From an uncultured Nocardioidaceae bacterium (GTDB lineage Bacteria > Actinomycetota > Actinomycetes > Propionibacteriales > Nocardioidaceae), in NCBI GenBank assembly GCA_902805865.1, contig CADCUK010000070.1, positions 1 through 36,284 of the forward strand: a DNA stretch of 36,284 nucleotides. Direction: 5' to 3'. The position numbers and the translations under genes were made by a program. Under the pieces are notes generated by a model that saw nothing but the letters and a program-made list of their open reading frames with translations, did no database searches and had not been told where the DNA came from. Positions 23,269 to 32,156 of the stretch are shown one piece after another. Numbering within the stretch: position 1 is the stretch's first letter; every line of letters starts with the position of its first letter.

Positions 23269-24648
23269 TCAGAGCCGCTCGGCGAGGTTGCGGAGGAGCA
23301 GCGTCTCGGCGAGGCAGACCCGGGCGAACTCGGCGAGGTGGAGCCCCTCGTTCGCCCCGTGAGCGCGGGTGTCGGGGTCCTCGACGCCGGTCACCAGCAC
23401 GGCGGCGTCGGGGAAGGCATCGTTGAAGGCGGCGATGAACGGGATCGAGCCGCCGACGCCCATGTCGACCGGCGGGGTGCCGTCCCAGGCCTCCTCGAAA
23501 GCCTCGCGAGCCGCGTCGTACGCCGGCCCGGCCGCGTCGATCTTGGTCGGCTCACCGTGGTCGCCCTCGACCACCCTGACCTGCGCGCCCCACGGCGCGT
23601 GGCTCTCCAGGTGGCTCACCAGGGCGGCCATGGCACTGGCGGTGGTGTCGCCGGGGGCGATCCGCACCGAGATCTTGGCCCGCGCGACGGGGACGAGCGT
23701 GTTGCTCGCGTCCTCGATGCTGGTCGCGTCGACGCCGATGACGGCGAGGGCCGGCTTGGTCCAGAGCCGCTCGACCGCGGTCCCCGAGCCGAACAGCTGC
23801 ACGCCTCCGGCGATCCCGGCCTCGGCGCGGATCCGCTCCTCCGGGTAGTCGACGTCGGCCGCCTCCGTCGAGAGCAGCCCCTCGACGGCGACGTTCCCCT
23901 CCTCGTCGTGGAGCGTGGCGACCAGCCGGCACAGGGCGGTGAGCGCGTCGGGCACCACGCCGCCCCACATCCCGGAGTGCACGCCGTGCTCGAGGGTCCG
24001 CACCTCGACCACGCAGTCGATGAGCCCCCGGAGGCTGGTGGTGAGCGACGGCACGCCGATGTCCCAGTTCGCGCTGTCGGCGATCACGATCACGTCGGCG
24101 GCGAGCCGGTCCTTGTGCTCGGCCAGGAACAGCTCCAGCGTCGGGGAGCCGATCTCCTCCTCGCCCTCGACGAGCACGGTGACGCCGACCGGCAGCGCGT
24201 CGCCGTACGCGCGGATCGCGGCCAGGTGCGCCGCGATCCCGGCCTTGTCGTCGGCGGCACCACGGGCGTAGAGGCGGTCGCCGCGCTCGGTGGGCTCGAA
24301 CGGCTCGGTGTGCCAGTCGGCCGGGTCGCCCACCGGCTGCACGTCGTGGTGGGCGTAGAGCAGCACCGTCGGGGCGCCGTCCGGGGCTGCCTTGGTCGCG
24401 ACGACCGCCGGAGCACCGCCCTCGACGGTGAGGATCTCGACGGCGAAGTCCTCCGCCCGGAAGAGGCCGGCGGTCGCCTCGGCGGAACGGCGTACGTCCT
24501 CGGCATGGGCCGGCAGCGCGCTGACCGACGGGATGCGGACCAGCGCCTCCAGGTCCTGGCGGACCGAGGGCAGGACGTCGCTGACCCGGCGACGCAGGTC
24601 GAGCTGGGTCACGTCGGATTGGGGCAGGTCGGAAGGGCGCGGCTCCAT
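23269..24648 (-). CDS. M20 family dipeptidase
   Basis: 459 aa. A two-zinc peptidase of the M20 (CNDP-like) class with all metal and catalytic residues: His101 and Asp103 (YAHHDVQP), bridging Asp133 (GAADDKAG), catalytic Glu164 with metal Glu165 (VEGEEEIGS), Asp191 (VIADSAN) and His430 (RAHGANEG). It hydrolyses dipeptides or similar amides in the cytosol; no signal peptide. The ATG at 24648 has TAGGCT 7 bases ahead, whose TAG is the stop codon of the SCP-like gene; a GTG two codons earlier lacks such a signal. In Streptomyces and relatives a similar peptidase lies near purF, but no link to purine synthesis is known. Confidence 0.93.
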   Translation of the reverse strand: MEPRPSDLPQSDVTQLDLRRRVSDVLPSVRQDLEALVRIPSVSALPAHAEDVRRSAEATAGLFRAEDFAVEILTVEGGAPAVVATKAAPDGAPTVLLYAHHDVQPVGDPADWHTEPFEPTERGDRLYARGAADDKAGIAAHLAAIRAYGDALPVGVTVLVEGEEEIGSPTLELFLAEHKDRLAADVIVIADSANWDIGVPSLTTSLRGLIDCVVEVRTLEHGVHSGMWGGVVPDALTALCRLVATLHDEEGNVAVEGLLSTEAADVDYPEERIRAEAGIAGGVQLFGSGTAVERLWTKPALAVIGVDATSIEDASNTLVPVARAKISVRIAPGDTTASAMAALVSHLESHAPWGAQVRVVEGDHGEPTKIDAAGPAYDAAREAFEEAWDGTPPVDMGVGGSIPFIAAFNDAFPDAAVLVTGVEDPDTRAHGANEGLHLAEFARVCLAETLLLRNLAERL

Positions 24649-24655
24649 GGCCACC

Positions 24656-24661
24656 AGCCTA
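24656..24661 (-). promoter_or_regulatory. -10 box TAGGCT overlapping the SCP-like stop codon
   Basis: TAGGCT (minus strand) ends 7 bases before the dipeptidase ATG at 24648. Its first three bases are the TAG stop of the upstream gene, so the promoter would be internal to an operon. Confidence 0.4.
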
Positions 24662-25024
24662 GAGAGTCAGCAGCGGAAGCAAGGGGGAGAGGTCGGAGCG
24701 CTCACCGGAGGCCCGGAGGCGCCCCGCCCGCTCGGCGTCGACCCAGCCGAGGTCGCCGAGTCCCAGCTCGACCCACGTCTGCGCGTCGACCTCGACGACA
24801 GCCGGCGGAGTGCCGCGCTTGTGGGTGGTGCCGCCGATCGCCTGCGCAGCGGCGTACGGCGGCACCCGGACCTCGACCGCCCCGCCGGGAGCACGGTCCA
24901 CGAGCAGCGCGAGCAGGTGCTTGACGAGCAGCCGGAGGTCACCGTCCTCGGCCGTCCCGGCGCGGAACCGCTCCGCAGCGGCTGCCACGACGACGGGGTC
25001 CGAGGGGCGCAGACGAGCAGGCAC
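24659..25024 (-). CDS. SCP-like (bacterial sterol-carrier-type) protein
   Basis: 121 aa from the GTG at 25024. The C-terminal part matches the small actinobacterial SCP_3 domain: VEVRVPPYAAAQAIGG, then HKRGTPPAVVEVDAQTWVELGLG and LRASGERSDLSPLLPLL. These proteins resemble sterol carrier protein 2 and may bind a lipid or acyl ligand; the ligand is unknown. Start choice: GGGAGG/GAGGAT lies 7-9 bases before the GTG at 25024, whereas the in-frame GTG at 25066 has nothing ahead of it. It is followed at 10 bases by the dipeptidase and lies in the pur cluster. It is divergent from the glycoside-hydrolase-like gene. Confidence 0.82.
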   Translation of the reverse strand: MPARLRPSDPVVVAAAAERFRAGTAEDGDLRLLVKHLLALLVDRAPGGAVEVRVPPYAAAQAIGGTTHKRGTPPAVVEVDAQTWVELGLGDLGWVDAERAGRLRASGERSDLSPLLPLLTL

Positions 25025-25152
25025 GACAGCGATCCTCCCAGCCCTGCGAAGGTCCACGAAATCCACAGGCAGCGGGTTAAGGTGGACGGCTTCGACCGGC
25101 CCCGACGACGCTGGTCACGCCCACCCCTAGCCCAAGGACGGACGGACCCCAG

Positions 25153-26574
25153 ATGCGCACCTGGCTGCACGCCGTCGCCGCGGTCACGGCCGTCATGGCC
25201 TGCGCGATGGTGACTGCCCTGGCGCCGGTCGCGGCGAGCGCGGACACCAAGGTGATGCCGGGCAGCTTCACCGGCTACGCCCTCGACGCCTGCGACGCTC
25301 CCTCGCAGCGCACGATGGACCGCTGGCGGACCGGCTCGAAGTACTGGGGCATCGGGATCTACATCGCCGGCATGAACCGCGGCTGCGACGCCCAGCCCAA
25401 CCTCACGCCTTCCTGGGTGGCTGAGCAGTCGCGGAAGGGGTGGCACCTCCTGCCGCTCGTCGTGGGTCGGCAGGCGTCGTGCTCCCCGAAGGGCTACTAC
25501 ACCGGCAAGCGCATCTCGGCCGACCCCCGCAACGGCTACGCCGAGGCGCGATCGCAGGGGCGGAGCGCTGCCGAGTCCGGCGTGGCGGCAGCCCGGAGAC
25601 TGGGCATCGCCCGTGGCAGCGCCCTCTGGTACGACCTCGAGCACTTCGACACCGGCCAGAAGCGCTGCCGGCTCTCGGCGCTCGCGTTCACCTCGGCCTG
25701 GACGAAGCGGCTCCACGACCTGCGCTACCGCTCCGGCTTCTACTCCAGCGCGTCATCCGGCATCACCATGCTCGACCGCGCCCGCGCGAACAGCCCGAAG
25801 CGCTACACGTTCCCGGACTACCTCTGGATCGCCGAGTGGAACGGTCGCGAGACCGTGCGGTCGGAGTACATCGGCGAGCGCCGGTGGTGGCCGCACCGCC
25901 GCGTGCACCAGTACCGCGGACCCCACGACGAGCGGCACGGCGGCAGCCGCCTGAACATCGACAGCAACTTCATGTCCACGGGCAAGGGCACCGTCGCCGG
26001 CCGTGCCGCGCCCTCCTGCGGGGTCAGGATCAGCTTCCGCGACTACCGACGGCTCGAGCGTGGCCACCGGGGCGACCAGGTGAGAGCAGCCCAGTGCCTG
26101 CTGCGCCAGCGCAACGTCTACGAGGGCAAGACGCACGGACGGTACGACCGGTCGACGGCGCGCGCGGTCACCCGGTTCCAACGGCGCCACGACGGGCTGC
26201 CCACCAACGGCGTCCTCGGTGCCGGCACCTGGACCTCGCTGCTCAGCCAGGGGCCCCGACCGCTGCTCAAGTTCGGCAGCGGTGGCGACGCCGTACGCCG
26301 GTTGCAGCGGTCGCTCAACGCAGCCGTCGGGGCGGGCCTCGAGGTCGACGGCATCTTCGCCAGGCCCGAGACGCGAGCGGTCACCCACTACCAGCGCGAG
26401 ACCGGGCGTCCCCGGACCGGCGTCGTCACCGGCGCGACGTGGCGCCAGCTCGGCGGCGGTCGGGTCGCGGGCCGGATGCCGGTGATGACCCGCGCCGAGC
26501 TGCAGGAGCTCCTCGACCGGGTCCAGCAGGAGACGGTCATCCCGTTCAGCAGCGGGGTCGACCAGCCCGACTGA
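25153..26574 (+). CDS. Secreted Rv2525c-like glycoside-hydrolase/peptidoglycan-binding protein 1
   Basis: 473 aa. A signal peptide (1-30, cleavage after ASA) leads to an Rv2525c-like (DUF1906) glycoside-hydrolase-type domain, about 38-280. Its barrel strands include WGIGIYIAG, the acidic pair in ALWYDLEHFD (Asp161, Glu163), SGFYSSASSG and LWIAEWN. Two PG_binding_1 repeats follow, about 301-364 and 372-434, each with a G-x-x-V-x-x-L-Q core and a GV-hinge (QVRAAQCLL; AVRRLQRSLN). It should act on or bind cell-wall glycan outside the membrane; no activity is established for this domain group. Cys17 lies in VMAC, a poor lipobox. Tandem with a paralogue 112 bases downstream. No clear ribosome site before the ATG. 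Confidence 0.88.
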   Translation: MRTWLHAVAAVTAVMACAMVTALAPVAASADTKVMPGSFTGYALDACDAPSQRTMDRWRTGSKYWGIGIYIAGMNRGCDAQPNLTPSWVAEQSRKGWHLLPLVVGRQASCSPKGYYTGKRISADPRNGYAEARSQGRSAAESGVAAARRLGIARGSALWYDLEHFDTGQKRCRLSALAFTSAWTKRLHDLRYRSGFYSSASSGITMLDRARANSPKRYTFPDYLWIAEWNGRETVRSEYIGERRWWPHRRVHQYRGPHDERHGGSRLNIDSNFMSTGKGTVAGRAAPSCGVRISFRDYRRLERGHRGDQVRAAQCLLRQRNVYEGKTHGRYDRSTARAVTRFQRRHDGLPTNGVLGAGTWTSLLSQGPRPLLKFGSGGDAVRRLQRSLNAAVGAGLEVDGIFARPETRAVTHYQRETGRPRTGVVTGATWRQLGGGRVAGRMPVMTRAELQELLDRVQQETVIPFSSGVDQPD

Positions 26575-26632
26575 TGCCGGTCGGCTCGGTCCGGCCGACC
26601 CCCGGGCGTTCAGCCGACTTCGACGAATCCTG

Positions 26633-26660
26633 TTCCTGGTGGGACAGATGTGATTACAGT
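26633..26660 (+). promoter_or_regulatory. Candidate promoter of the second glycoside-hydrolase-like gene
   Basis: TTCCTG (26633-26638), a 16-base spacer and TACAGT (26655-26660) lie in the 112-base gap between the paralogues. The surrounding AT-rich stretch (GTGATTACAGTGATTTT) stands out in this GC-rich DNA. Confidence 0.45.
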
Positions 26661-26686
26661 GATTTTCCGATCGAAGGGAACCACTG

Positions 26687-28036
26687 ATGTCACCGCACCC
26701 CACCCGCGCGCCCTGGAGGCGCCGGCTCCTCTCGCGCCTGGCCGTCGGGACCGCCCTGGTCGCCGTGCTGCTGGCACCCCAGGTGAACGCACCGGCGCAC
26801 GCCGAGAACCCGGCAACACCGGGCGACTTCACCGGCTACGGCTTCGACCAGTGCCTCGCGCCGACGCAGGGCGCGATGGACACCTGGCTGCACAGCTCCC
26901 CGTTCTGGGCCGTCGGCATCTACATCTCCGGCGACTCGCGCGCGTGCCGCAGCCAGCCGAACCTCACCCCGTCGTGGATCAGCACCCAGCTGGCCAACGG
27001 GTGGCGGCTGCTGCCGATCACGCTCGGGCCGCAGGCGTCGTGCAGCACGCGCTTCCCCCGGTACGGCGATGACGAGACCATCAACCCGAGCTCGACCCGG
27101 CGCTACCGCGCCGCCCGCGTGCAGGGCCGGCAGGAGGCCGCCGAAGCGGTCCGGGTCGCCAGCGGGCTCGGCATCGTCCCGGGCAGCACGCTCTGGTACG
27201 ACATGGAGGCCTACGACATCAGCAACACCGGCTGTCGTGAGTCCGCACTGGCCTTCACCTCGGCCTGGACGAAGAAGCTCCACGCCCTCGACTACGTCTC
27301 CGGGGTCTACTCGAGCGCCGCGTCCGGCATCAAGGCCATGGACGACGCGCGGGTGAACCGCCCGGACGCCTGGAACCTCCCCGACCGGATCTGGATCGCC
27401 GACTGGGACCAGAAGGCCAACACCTCCTCGACCTTCCTCCGTGCGGACGGCTGGCTCCCGGGTGGCCGGATGAAGCAGTACCGCGGTGGGCACGACGAGA
27501 CCCACGGCGGGGTGACCATCAACATCGACAGCAACTTCCTCGACCTCGGGAAGGGCTCGGTCGCCGGGGCCGAGCCCACGCACTGCGGCGGCGTCCGGCT
27601 GAACTTCCGGAGCTACCCGACGCTGCGCGCCGACGACACCGGTCGCCACGTCACCGCCCTGCAGTGCCTGCTGCGGTGGCAGGAGGTGTACACCGGCAAG
27701 CTGAGCGGCGTCATGGACACCAAGACCCGCGACGCCGTCCGCGCGTACCGTCTCGACCACGGGATGTCCGCCGGCCGGGCCGCCGGGCCCCGGGTGTGGA
27801 CCTCGATCAACTCCCAGGGCCAGTCCGAGGTGATGAAGTACGGCGCCGCAGGCGAGGGCGTCCGGCGCCTCCAGCGAGCCCTGAACTCGGCGTCGGACGA
27901 TCGCGTTCCGGTGACCGGCGTCTTCGAGGCGGAGACGACCGCGGCTGTCAAGCGGTACCAGTCCCGACTGGACACTGCGGCGACCGGGGTGCTGACTCCG
28001 CGGCTTTGGGGCATGCTCCAGGCAGGGAAGGTCTGA
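26687..28036 (+). CDS. Secreted Rv2525c-like glycoside-hydrolase/peptidoglycan-binding protein 2
   Basis: 449 aa, same layout as the gene before it. The signal peptide ends after AHA (39). The Rv2525c-like domain (about 46-290) has WAVGIYISG, TLWYDMEAYD (Asp172, Glu174), SGVYSSAASG and IWIADWD, and two PG_binding_1 repeats fill the C-terminus. Long stretches match the paralogue, for example SALAFTSAWTK, NIDSNF and QPNLTPSW, so the pair arose by tandem duplication; the first repeat has diverged most. A basic N-terminus (RRRLLSR) precedes the hydrophobic core. AAGGGA lies 8 bases before the ATG. A weak GC hairpin with TTTT (28061-28105) may end it before convergent purL. Confidence 0.9.
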   Translation: MSPHPTRAPWRRRLLSRLAVGTALVAVLLAPQVNAPAHAENPATPGDFTGYGFDQCLAPTQGAMDTWLHSSPFWAVGIYISGDSRACRSQPNLTPSWISTQLANGWRLLPITLGPQASCSTRFPRYGDDETINPSSTRRYRAARVQGRQEAAEAVRVASGLGIVPGSTLWYDMEAYDISNTGCRESALAFTSAWTKKLHALDYVSGVYSSAASGIKAMDDARVNRPDAWNLPDRIWIADWDQKANTSSTFLRADGWLPGGRMKQYRGGHDETHGGVTINIDSNFLDLGKGSVAGAEPTHCGGVRLNFRSYPTLRADDTGRHVTALQCLLRWQEVYTGKLSGVMDTKTRDAVRAYRLDHGMSAGRAAGPRVWTSINSQGQSEVMKYGAAGEGVRRLQRALNSASDDRVPVTGVFEAETTAAVKRYQSRLDTAATGVLTPRLWGMLQAGKV

Positions 28037-28131
28037 CCCCTCCCAGGGGCCTTCCCAGCTGGCCCGTTCCGGTGTCCCCCGCCGAGCGGGCCGGCGCCTC
28101 TTTTCCGCGCCGTCCTGAGGACGGCGGTCGG

Positions 28132-30423
28132 TCAGGCGAGCGCCGCGGGGAGGGTGGCCGACCAGGCGGCCCGGATCTCCTCGAGCGGTACGGCGAACTG
28201 GCCCTCGACGGTCAACGACGCCCCGTCACCGGCACCCTCGGAGACGCCCAGGTCGGTGACCGGGCACCCGTGCTGCTCGCACAGCGCGGTGAAGCGGTCG
28301 ACCTCCGCCGGGTCCACGGCGACCAGCGCCCGGGCGGTCGACTCGGCGAAGAGCGCCACGAAGGGGTCCCCGGCCACCGACACGGTGGCCCCCACGCCGT
28401 TCCGCAGGCAGGTCTCGACCAGCGCCTGCGCCAGCCCACCGTCCGACAGGTCGTGCGCGGCGTGGACGATGCCTTCGGCGGCTGCAGCGACGAAGAGCTC
28501 CCCCAGGGCGCGCTCCGCCGCCAGGTCGACCTGCGGCGGGAGTCCGCCGAGGTGCCTGTGGACCACGTGCGCCCACTCCGAGCCGGACAGCTCCTCACGT
28601 GTGGTGCCCACCTGGAGGAGCCGCATCCCCTCGGCGCGGAGGCCCACCGGCGTCCTGCGCGTCACGTCGTCGATGACGCCGAGCACCGCCACCACCGGGG
28701 TGGGGTGGATCGGGGTCTCGCCGGTCTGGTTGTAGAGGCTGACGTTGCCGCCGGTGACCGGGATGCCCAGCTCCTGGCAGCCGTCGGCCAGCCCGCGGAC
28801 CGCCTCGGCGAACTGCCACATCACGTCCGGGTCCTCAGGTGAGCCGAAGTTCAGGCAGTCGCTGACCGCCATCGGGCGGGCGCCGGACACCGCGACGTTG
28901 CGGAACGACTCGGCCAGTGCCAGCTTCGCACCGGTGTAGGGGTCGAGCTTCGCGAACCGGCCGTTGCAGTCGGTGGCGAGGGCGACCCCGAGGCCGGACT
29001 CCTCGTCGACCCGCACCATCCCGGCGTCCTCCGGCTGGGCGAGCACGGTGTTGCCGAGGACGTAGCGGTCGTACTGGTCGGTGATCCACGACCGGTCGCA
29101 GAGGTTGGGGCTGGCAACCATCCGCAGGAGGGTGTCCCGCAGCTCGTCGCCGGTGGTCGGACGGGGCAGCACCGACGCGTCGTCGGCCTGCAGGGCGTCC
29201 TGCCAGGCCGGCCGGTGGTACGGACGGTCGTAGACCGGACCCTCGTGGGCCACCGTGCGCGGCGGTACGTCGCAGACGACCTCGCCGTGCCACTCGACGA
29301 GCAGCCGGCCGCCGCGCTCGGCCTCCTCGGGCGAGACCTCGGTGACCTCGCCGACGACGGTCGCGTCGACCTCCCACTTCTCGCAGATCTCCAGGAAGCG
29401 CGCGACCTTGGCGGGCTCGACGACCGCCATCATCCGCTCCTGCGACTCGCTCATGAGGATCTCCTCCGGCGAGAGCGTCGAGTCGCGCAGCGGGACGCGG
29501 TCGAGCCAGACCCGCATGCCGCCGTCGCCCGCGGACGCCAGCTCGGAGGTCGCGCAGGACAGTCCGGCGCCGCCCAGGTCCTGGATGCCGGTGACGAGCT
29601 CCTCGGCGAACAGCTCGAGGGTGCACTCGATGAGCAGCTTCTCCATGAACGGGTCGCCGACCTGGACGCTCGGCCGCTTCGCGGGGCCCCCGGAGTCGAA
29701 GGTCTCGCTGGCCAGCACGGACACCCCGCCGATGCCGTCGCCGCCGGTGCGCGCGCCGTACAGGATGACCTGGTTGCCGACGCCGGACGCCTTGGCGAGG
29801 TGCAGCTGCTCGTGGCGCATGACGCCGACGCAGAGCGCGTTGACCAGCGGGTTGCCCAGGTAGCTCTCGTCGAAGACCGCCTCGCCGCCGATGTTCGGCA
29901 GCCCGAGGCAGTTCCCGTAGCCACCCACGCCGGCCACGATCCCCGGCAGCACCCGCTTGGTGTCGTCGGCGTCCAGGGGCCCGAACCGCAGCGGGTCCAT
30001 CACCGCGACCGGACGGGCACCCATGCTGAGGATGTCGCGGACGATGCCGCCGACCCCGGTCGCGGCACCCTGGTAGGGCTCGACGTACGACGGGTGGTTG
30101 TGCGACTCGACCTTGAACGTGACCGCGTAGCCCTGGCCGATGTCGACGACGCCGGCGTTCTCCCCCATGCCGACCATGAGGTGGGCGCGCATCTCGTCGG
30201 TGACCTTCTCGCCGAACTGGCGCAGGTGCACCTTGGAGGACTTGTAGGAGCAGTGCTCGCTCCACATCACCGAGTACATCGCCAGCTCCGAGCTGGTCGG
30301 GCGGCGGCCGAGGATCTCGCGGATCTCGGCGTACTCGTCGGGCTTCAGCCCGAGGTCCGCCCAGGGCTGGTTCCTGTCGGGATCGTTCTGGGCGTGCGCG
30401 ACGGTGTCGAGAGGGGCGGCCAC
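28132..30423 (-). CDS. purL: Phosphoribosylformylglycinamidine synthase II (FGAM synthetase)
   Basis: 763 aa, the small PurL that works with PurQ and PurS. It converts FGAR, ATP and glutamine-derived ammonia to FGAM, the fourth step of purine synthesis. Visible marks: [12 protein letters not shown] with catalytic His57, the ATP/Mg site [10 protein letters not shown] (Glu106), [29 protein letters not shown] and [13 protein letters not shown]. The frame is open to 31410, but the family begins at the GTG at 30423 (compare Streptomyces PurL). That GTG has no ribosome site but TAGATT 7 bases upstream, so the mRNA is probably leaderless. Divergent from the sugar dehydrogenase, and separated from purQ by about 5.3 kb instead of adjoining it. 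Confidence 0.97.
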   Translation of the reverse strand: MAAPLDTVAHAQNDPDRNQPWADLGLKPDEYAEIREILGRRPTSSELAMYSVMWSEHCSYKSSKVHLRQFGEKVTDEMRAHLMVGMGENAGVVDIGQGYAVTFKVESHNHPSYVEPYQGAATGVGGIVRDILSMGARPVAVMDPLRFGPLDADDTKRVLPGIVAGVGGYGNCLGLPNIGGEAVFDESYLGNPLVNALCVGVMRHEQLHLAKASGVGNQVILYGARTGGDGIGGVSVLASETFDSGGPAKRPSVQVGDPFMEKLLIECTLELFAEELVTGIQDLGGAGLSCATSELASAGDGGMRVWLDRVPLRDSTLSPEEILMSESQERMMAVVEPAKVARFLEICEKWEVDATVVGEVTEVSPEEAERGGRLLVEWHGEVVCDVPPRTVAHEGPVYDRPYHRPAWQDALQADDASVLPRPTTGDELRDTLLRMVASPNLCDRSWITDQYDRYVLGNTVLAQPEDAGMVRVDEESGLGVALATDCNGRFAKLDPYTGAKLALAESFRNVAVSGARPMAVSDCLNFGSPEDPDVMWQFAEAVRGLADGCQELGIPVTGGNVSLYNQTGETPIHPTPVVAVLGVIDDVTRRTPVGLRAEGMRLLQVGTTREELSGSEWAHVVHRHLGGLPPQVDLAAERALGELFVAAAAEGIVHAAHDLSDGGLAQALVETCLRNGVGATVSVAGDPFVALFAESTARALVAVDPAEVDRFTALCEQHGCPVTDLGVSEGAGDGASLTVEGQFAVPLEEIRAAWSATLPAALA

Positions 30424-30430
30424 CCGGCCA

Positions 30431-30436
30431 AATCTA
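30431..30436 (-). promoter_or_regulatory. -10 box TAGATT, leaderless purL
   Basis: Minus-strand TAGATT is followed by 7 bases and the GTG at 30423. Just upstream, GGCGCT (30439-30444) and AGCGCC (30454-30459) form an inverted repeat in the spacer region that could bind a regulator. Confidence 0.5.
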
Positions 30437-30504
30437 CTGGCGCTTCGCTGACGAGCGCCGACCGCGGTGGCAGGATGGACAGCCCGCCTCCGGAAGGTGC
30501 TCCC

Positions 30505-31545
30505 ATGCTCGACCGTCGCACGCTCCTCACCGCTGCCGTCGCCGGCGCAGCCGCCCCGGTCCTCATGGGCGGCTCGGCCCAAGCGGCCCCTGCTGCGGGC
30601 AGGGTGCTGGCCAGGAACCTCTCGGTGCCCTGGGGCGTCGCGTTCCTCCCGGACGGCGACGCGCTGGTCGGCGAGCGTCCGAACGGACGGGTCCACCGGG
30701 TCCGCAAGAGCGGTGGGCGGTCGCTCGTCGGGAGCCTGTCGGCCGTCCAGGACCGCGGTGAGGGCGGGCTGCTCGGCATCGCCGTCGCACCGACCTTCGC
30801 CGACGACCGGTGGGTGTACTTCTACTTCACCTCCGCCGACGACAACCGGATCGTGCGCAAGCGGTTCCGCAACGGCTCGCTCGGCCGGACCGAGGTCGTC
30901 CTCGACGGCATCCCGGCGGCGTCGAACCACAACGGTGGCCGGCTCGCGTTCGGCCCGGACGGAATGCTCTACGCCAGCACCGGCGACGCGAGCAACACCT
31001 CCCTCGCTCAGGACAAGAGCTCCCTCGGCGGCAAGATCCTGCGGATGACCCCCTCGGGCGGGGTGCCGGACGACAACCCCTTCGACAGCCGCGTCTGGTC
31101 CTACGGCCATCGCAACGTGCAAGGGCTCGCCTGGGACGGGTCCGGTCGGATGTGGGCGACCGAGCTGGGCCAGAACACCCGCGACGAGCTCAACCGGATC
31201 CGTCGAGGTCGCAACTACGGCTGGCCGGAGGTGGAAGGCGGCGACGGGGACGGGCCCTACGCCGACCCCTTCGTCACCTGGAGCACCGAGGACTGCTCGC
31301 CCAGCGGGGTGGCGGTGGCCCGCGGCCGCGCGTGGGTGGGTGCGCTCGGAGGACAGTCGCTGTGGTCCGTGCGGCTGTCGGGTCCCAAGGCACGCGCGAA
31401 GGTGCGGCACTTCCAGGGCGACTTCGGCCGCATCCGCACCGTCCAGAAGGCGCCGGACGGCTCGCTGTGGATCACGACGTCCAACCAGGACGGCCGGGGC
31501 TCACCGTCGGACAGCGACGACCGCGTCATCCGCGTCACCGTCTGA
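30505..31545 (+). CDS. Tat-exported PQQ-dependent sugar dehydrogenase-like protein
   Basis: 346 aa. The Tat signal [17 protein letters not shown] (twin Arg4-Arg5) ends near residue 27. A six-bladed beta-propeller follows, of the soluble aldose/glucose dehydrogenase family (Asd/YliI). Marks: [21 protein letters not shown], the catalytic-type histidine His142 in [30 protein letters not shown] and [14 protein letters not shown], then [10 protein letters not shown]. It would oxidise sugars outside the cell, passing electrons to quinone, if PQQ is available; PQQ synthesis genes are not in this window. GGAAGG lies 8 bases before the ATG at 30505; an ATG ten codons earlier would bury the Tat motif. 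It is divergent from purL and convergent with metW. Confidence 0.9.
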   Translation: MLDRRTLLTAAVAGAAAPVLMGGSAQAAPAAGRVLARNLSVPWGVAFLPDGDALVGERPNGRVHRVRKSGGRSLVGSLSAVQDRGEGGLLGIAVAPTFADDRWVYFYFTSADDNRIVRKRFRNGSLGRTEVVLDGIPAASNHNGGRLAFGPDGMLYASTGDASNTSLAQDKSSLGGKILRMTPSGGVPDDNPFDSRVWSYGHRNVQGLAWDGSGRMWATELGQNTRDELNRIRRGRNYGWPEVEGGDGDGPYADPFVTWSTEDCSPSGVAVARGRAWVGALGGQSLWSVRLSGPKARAKVRHFQGDFGRIRTVQKAPDGSLWITTSNQDGRGSPSDSDDRVIRVTV

Positions 31546-31568
31546 CGAGCCGTTGCCCGCGGCGCGGC

Positions 31569-32156
31569 TCAGCGGGACAGCAGGTAGACCGCGGCCCCGG
31601 CGCGCAGGTTCGCCAGCCGCTCGTTGGCCAGCCGGCGACCGCGCTCGTCGAGCAGCAGCCGCGTCTCGACCGTCCAGTCGCGGGCGGCGAAGAGCTCCTC
31701 GAGGTCCGGCAGCGTGGACAGGTGGATGTTCGGCGTCTCGAACCACGGGTACGGCAGCTCGCGCGACACCGGCATCCGACCGCGGACCACCAGCGACGCC
31801 CGGTGCTTCCACAGCCCGAAGTTCGGCACCGAGACCACGCAGCGCCGCCCGATCCGCCGGATCTCCGCGAGCACGTCCGCCGGCCGGCGGAGCGCCTGCA
31901 GGGTCCGCGAGAGGACGACGACGTCGTAGGAGTCGTCGGCGAGCTCGGACAGCTCGGTGTCCACGTCGAGCTCGATGACCGGCACACCCCGCCTGATCGC
32001 GCGTACGACGGCCCGGTCCTCGATCTCCACACCGGTGCCGGTGCACCCGGACTCGTGGAACAGGTGGTCCAGCAGCTCGCCGTCGCCGCAGCCGAGGTCG
32101 AGCACGCGCGAGCCCGTCGGCACCAGCCCCGCGACGACGTCGAGGTCAGGCCGCAC
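31569..32156 (-). CDS. metW: MetW, methyltransferase-like methionine biosynthesis protein
   Basis: 195 aa, GTG start. It has an AdoMet-type Rossmann fold with motif I RVLDLGCGDGELLDHL (17-32), GVEIEDRAV, DSYDVVVLSRTLQALRRP, and VVSVPNFGLWKHR, which is diagnostic for MetW rather than for a general methyltransferase. MetW partners MetX; in proteobacteria it stimulates or is required for homoserine acylation. It overlaps the metX stop by 11 bases, giving tight co-translation. The last gene of the metY-metX-metW operon, converging on the sugar dehydrogenase. Confidence 0.92.
   Translation of the reverse strand: MRPDLDVVAGLVPTGSRVLDLGCGDGELLDHLFHESGCTGTGVEIEDRAVVRAIRRGVPVIELDVDTELSELADDSYDVVVLSRTLQALRRPADVLAEIRRIGRRCVVSVPNFGLWKHRASLVVRGRMPVSRELPYPWFETPNIHLSTLPDLEELFAARDWTVETRLLLDERGRRLANERLANLRAGAAVYLLSR

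Noticed and set aside
25067-25152. c-di-AMP (ydaO) riboswitch before the cell-wall gene
   Set aside because: The region is only 86 bases, too short for that aptamer, and no conserved segments were found.
25153-25242. Lipoprotein signal in the first glycoside-hydrolase-like protein (VMAC)
   Set aside because: Met at the -2 position and an ASA-type cleavage site further on favour an ordinary signal peptide.
28061-28105. Strong terminator after the second glycoside-hydrolase-like gene
   Set aside because: Only a 6-bp GGCCCG/CGGGCC stem with a 20-base loop and the TTTT 8 bases away; mentioned with the gene but too weak to list.
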